This document shows positions 37,265 through 38,684 of a DNA stretch of 38,684 bases, in pieces. Made by a program: the position numbers and the translations under genes. Position 1 is the first letter of the stretch. Every line of letters starts with the position of its first letter. The notes beneath the pieces are model-generated. The model did no database searches, was not told the DNA's origin, and saw only the letters and a list, made by a program, of their open reading frames with translations. The DNA is from Phoronis australis. Taxonomy: Eukaryota; Phoronida; Phoronidae. The stretch spans positions 385,095 to 423,778 of the forward strand of contig NMRA01000356.1 of NCBI GenBank assembly GCA_002633005.1, given 5' to 3'.

Positions 37265-37590
37265 ATGCCATACTGTTGCTGCGTACCGGCATGTACTCCT
37301 TATCGCCCAGAGCCTGTAAGCAGTGCTGCTGCGATGTTGAGTATTGGGAGTGAATACAGGTCCAGTTAGACACCGAGTGAAGAGGACAGTTCGTCATCCA
37401 ATGCACAGATCGGTGAGCCAAACATTGATAAGTTTATTGTGGACTTGTCTAAAGTATTGGAGTTATTTAGAAGGTGCCAGGTATGTGGCAAGGGAGTCGC
37501 ACGGTGGGATGTAAGCAGTTTGTGTGCTCAGGTCATCATCCAGTGGGAGTGTGTCGCAGGACTTGGGCAAGTGGGACAGTTGTTCCTCTG
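37265..37590 (+). pseudogene. Transposase N-terminal relic, left arm and loop of foldback
   Basis: ATG at 37265 opens MPYCCCVPACTPYRPEP, the start of a THAP domain (C-x4-C). Most of the THAP domain is missing. After an in-frame TAG (37367) the same frame stays open through SSSSNAQIGEPNIDKFIVDL, then SKVLELFRRCQVCGKGV, a Cys-x2-Cys segment like one I associate with Kolobok-type transposases in marine invertebrates. It is deleted and dead. Confidence 0.6.
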
Positions 37591-37640
37591 TCCGTGAGAC
37601 GATAATGAGTACATCCCGGCACGAAGCAACAGTGTGGCAT
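37536..37640 (-). pseudogene. Second THAP start, right arm of foldback
   Basis: Minus-strand ATG at 37640 opens MPHCCFVPGCTHYRL, the mirror copy of the left-arm start with the same C-x4-C. It then runs into non-homologous loop sequence and stops. Confidence 0.6.
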
Positions 37641-37894
37641 GTTGACTGACTCATAAACAAAAGCAAACGACGACCGAACTTGACACAACCGAGGTAGAGC
37701 AATGACTGACTTGGCAGCTCTCACAGTCGGGAAATTGGCACAAAATTCTTGCCTCTCAAAACGTCACTTCCAGAGTAGCAGACGAGTAATTGTTAAAATT
37801 ACAAAAAGCTGTAATTAACTGAAAAATATGTCTGGGATAATCAAAGCACCTTATTTTTGCTAATGACATAAAAAAAGGTTGCCTTCGCCTTTAA

Positions 37895-38170
37895 AGTAAA
37901 CCATTGCTTTGAAGCCATCAACAGTACTCGGTGACCTCTGCTTAAAGCACCAGAGAGCTACCACAAAACTTAGATAAAACTCAGAGGAGAAGTTGTGTTT
38001 TAATCCCGTCTTGACAAATTACCAAGTATAAACTGACAAATGACTCAGAATTCCGTCACCATGACAACTGTGGCACAATCGAGTGTTAAGTGCATGCCTC
38101 ATTTTTCAACAGAATCGACAAGTCATGGCGGGGATGTACTACACTGCTCCCAACACTATCACTTCTCAGT
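37895..38170. other. Spacer between two TTAA elements
   Basis: About 280 bp of sequence without features. Confidence 0.4.
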
Positions 38171-38174
38171 TTAA

Positions 38175-38684
38175 AGGCTAATGCCACCCGATTTAATTAG
38201 TCTTTTTTACCGTCTTAATCGGTCTGGGGCCACATCGGCTCGTACACGGTCGACCTTACCTTGCCGAGAGGTGTCGCGTTAGCCTGTGAGGAAGGTGAGA
38301 AAGTCCGCAGCGACGTCAGTGGTTCGTATGCAGAGTGAATTCCGCCACGGTGTGGTGTGTCGTTCCTGCCTGTTCGAACTATGAAGCGGCGAGGAAAGCG
38401 GGTACATCGGTTTTTCGATTTCCTCGAGAGCCCGAAATGCTTCGGAAGTGGCTCGCGGCAGCGAAAAAGGACAAGTACAGAGTTCATACCAAGTACGAGG
38501 CCGTGAAACATCTCCGTGTCTGTGGCCGACATTTCGTGGACAGTGATTTCACTGACGAATTCCGGCTTGCCAAACAGCTCATGCCAGGGCAGAAAAAGCA
38601 ACCGAGGCTGAAGTCAGATACTGTGCCTAGTGTGTTTGCGTTCGGCAGGCAGGAAGCAAAGAAACGTGGATCAGTTGTTTCCAT
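38175..38684 (+). mobile_element. Kolobok-like THAP transposon, 5' end, runs off window
   Basis: TTAA (38171-38174) then AGGCTAATGCCACCC, matching the left end of the 4732 element; the following 300 bases are alignable (TTTAATT..TCTTTTT, CGAGAGGTGTCGCGTTA, CCTGTGAG.AAGGTGAG, GACGTCAG). The right end is outside the window. Confidence 0.78.
38335..38684 (+). CDS. THAP-domain exon of transposase, partial
   Basis: Open from a GCAG acceptor-like site to the window edge (116 codons). Complete THAP signature: CVVPAC, FRFPREPEM, KWL, KHLRVCGRHF (Cys-x2-His) and VPSVF, the equivalent of the AVPTIF proline motif. DNA-binding zinc finger, presumably recognising the element's own ends. All diagnostic residues are present, unlike the 4890 copy, so this lineage may still be or recently was functional. 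The true start codon is not visible; a preceding exon is likely. Confidence 0.78.
   Translation, partial: MNSATVWCVVPACSNYEAARKAGTSVFRFPREPEMLRKWLAAAKKDKYRVHTKYEAVKHLRVCGRHFVDSDFTDEFRLAKQLMPGQKKQPRLKSDTVPSVFAFGRQEAKKRGSVVS

Larger units (their letters stand above)
37000..37890. mobile_element. Kolobok-like foldback element with ~300-bp arms
   Basis: The left arm (37000 to about 37305) and right arm (about 37598 to 37890) are inverted copies. Both ends read AAGTGAAGGCAACC or AGGCGAAGGCAACC and are flanked by TTAA (36996-36999, 37891-37894). Each arm includes 5' flanking sequence plus the first codons of a THAP-domain gene. The loop contains further transposase sequence. The ends resemble those of the other THAP elements (AGG.GAA.GC.ACC). 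Formed by an inverted duplication of one transposon's 5' end, or by insertion of one copy into another. Confidence 0.82.

Overview
The window is AT-rich animal nuclear DNA. It holds two intron-containing, conserved genes lying tail to tail in a landscape full of transposons, inverted repeats and minisatellites. Spliced genes with GT-AG introns, L1/Tx1-type LINE relics, THAP-domain DNA transposons with TTAA target sites and many small terminal-inverted-repeat elements point to a non-vertebrate metazoan. A marine invertebrate deuterostome is a reasonable guess, but I cannot fix the species. There is no CRISPR array, operon or bacterial feature.

Gene 1 (+ strand, 9835-31782) is a class I facilitative glucose transporter (SLC2A/GLUT1-like). 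Eleven coding exons join in frame into about 504 residues carrying all the family signatures. Only the short first coding exon with the start codon is unidentified. Intron 1 is about 10.2 kb. It has swallowed a 4.3 kb TIR transposon (inside a 78-bp minisatellite), two 5'-truncated LINE copies and a small PIF/Harbinger-like element (inside a LINE). Other introns hold three more minisatellites, a foldback-type repeat cluster, a long near-perfect hairpin and a TA-flanked MITE. A piggyBac-like TTAA-flanked element begins about 120 bp after the stop codon.

Gene 2 (- strand, 35711-36674) is the 3' end of a TXNL1-like gene (thioredoxin-like protein 1). Two exons encode the end of the PITH domain. 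The 5' exons were not found and probably lie beyond the right edge.

Upstream region 1-9834 has no recognised host exon. It contains a small snapback element, an approximately 690-bp dispersed repeat present twice, a Kolobok-like THAP transposon inserted in the second copy, and about 1.2 kb of roughly 150-bp repeats organised in a higher-order period near 447 bp. The unoccupied copy of the 690-bp repeat shows the intact TTAA target.

Right end 37000-38684: a 0.9 kb foldback element made of two inverted Kolobok-like 5' ends, each with its own THAP-domain start, and a second, better preserved THAP-bearing element that runs off the window.

I did not find a convincing novel biological system. The best leads are (1) the nested, internally datable insertions with an empty-site control in the same window, (2) the foldback derivative of a THAP transposase gene, (3) the 89-bp-arm hairpin in a glucose-transporter intron, (4) the trimeric higher-order repeat, (5) the palindrome-bearing degenerate array inside the TA-flanked transposon, and (6) a perfect four-unit heat-shock-element-like site in intron 1.
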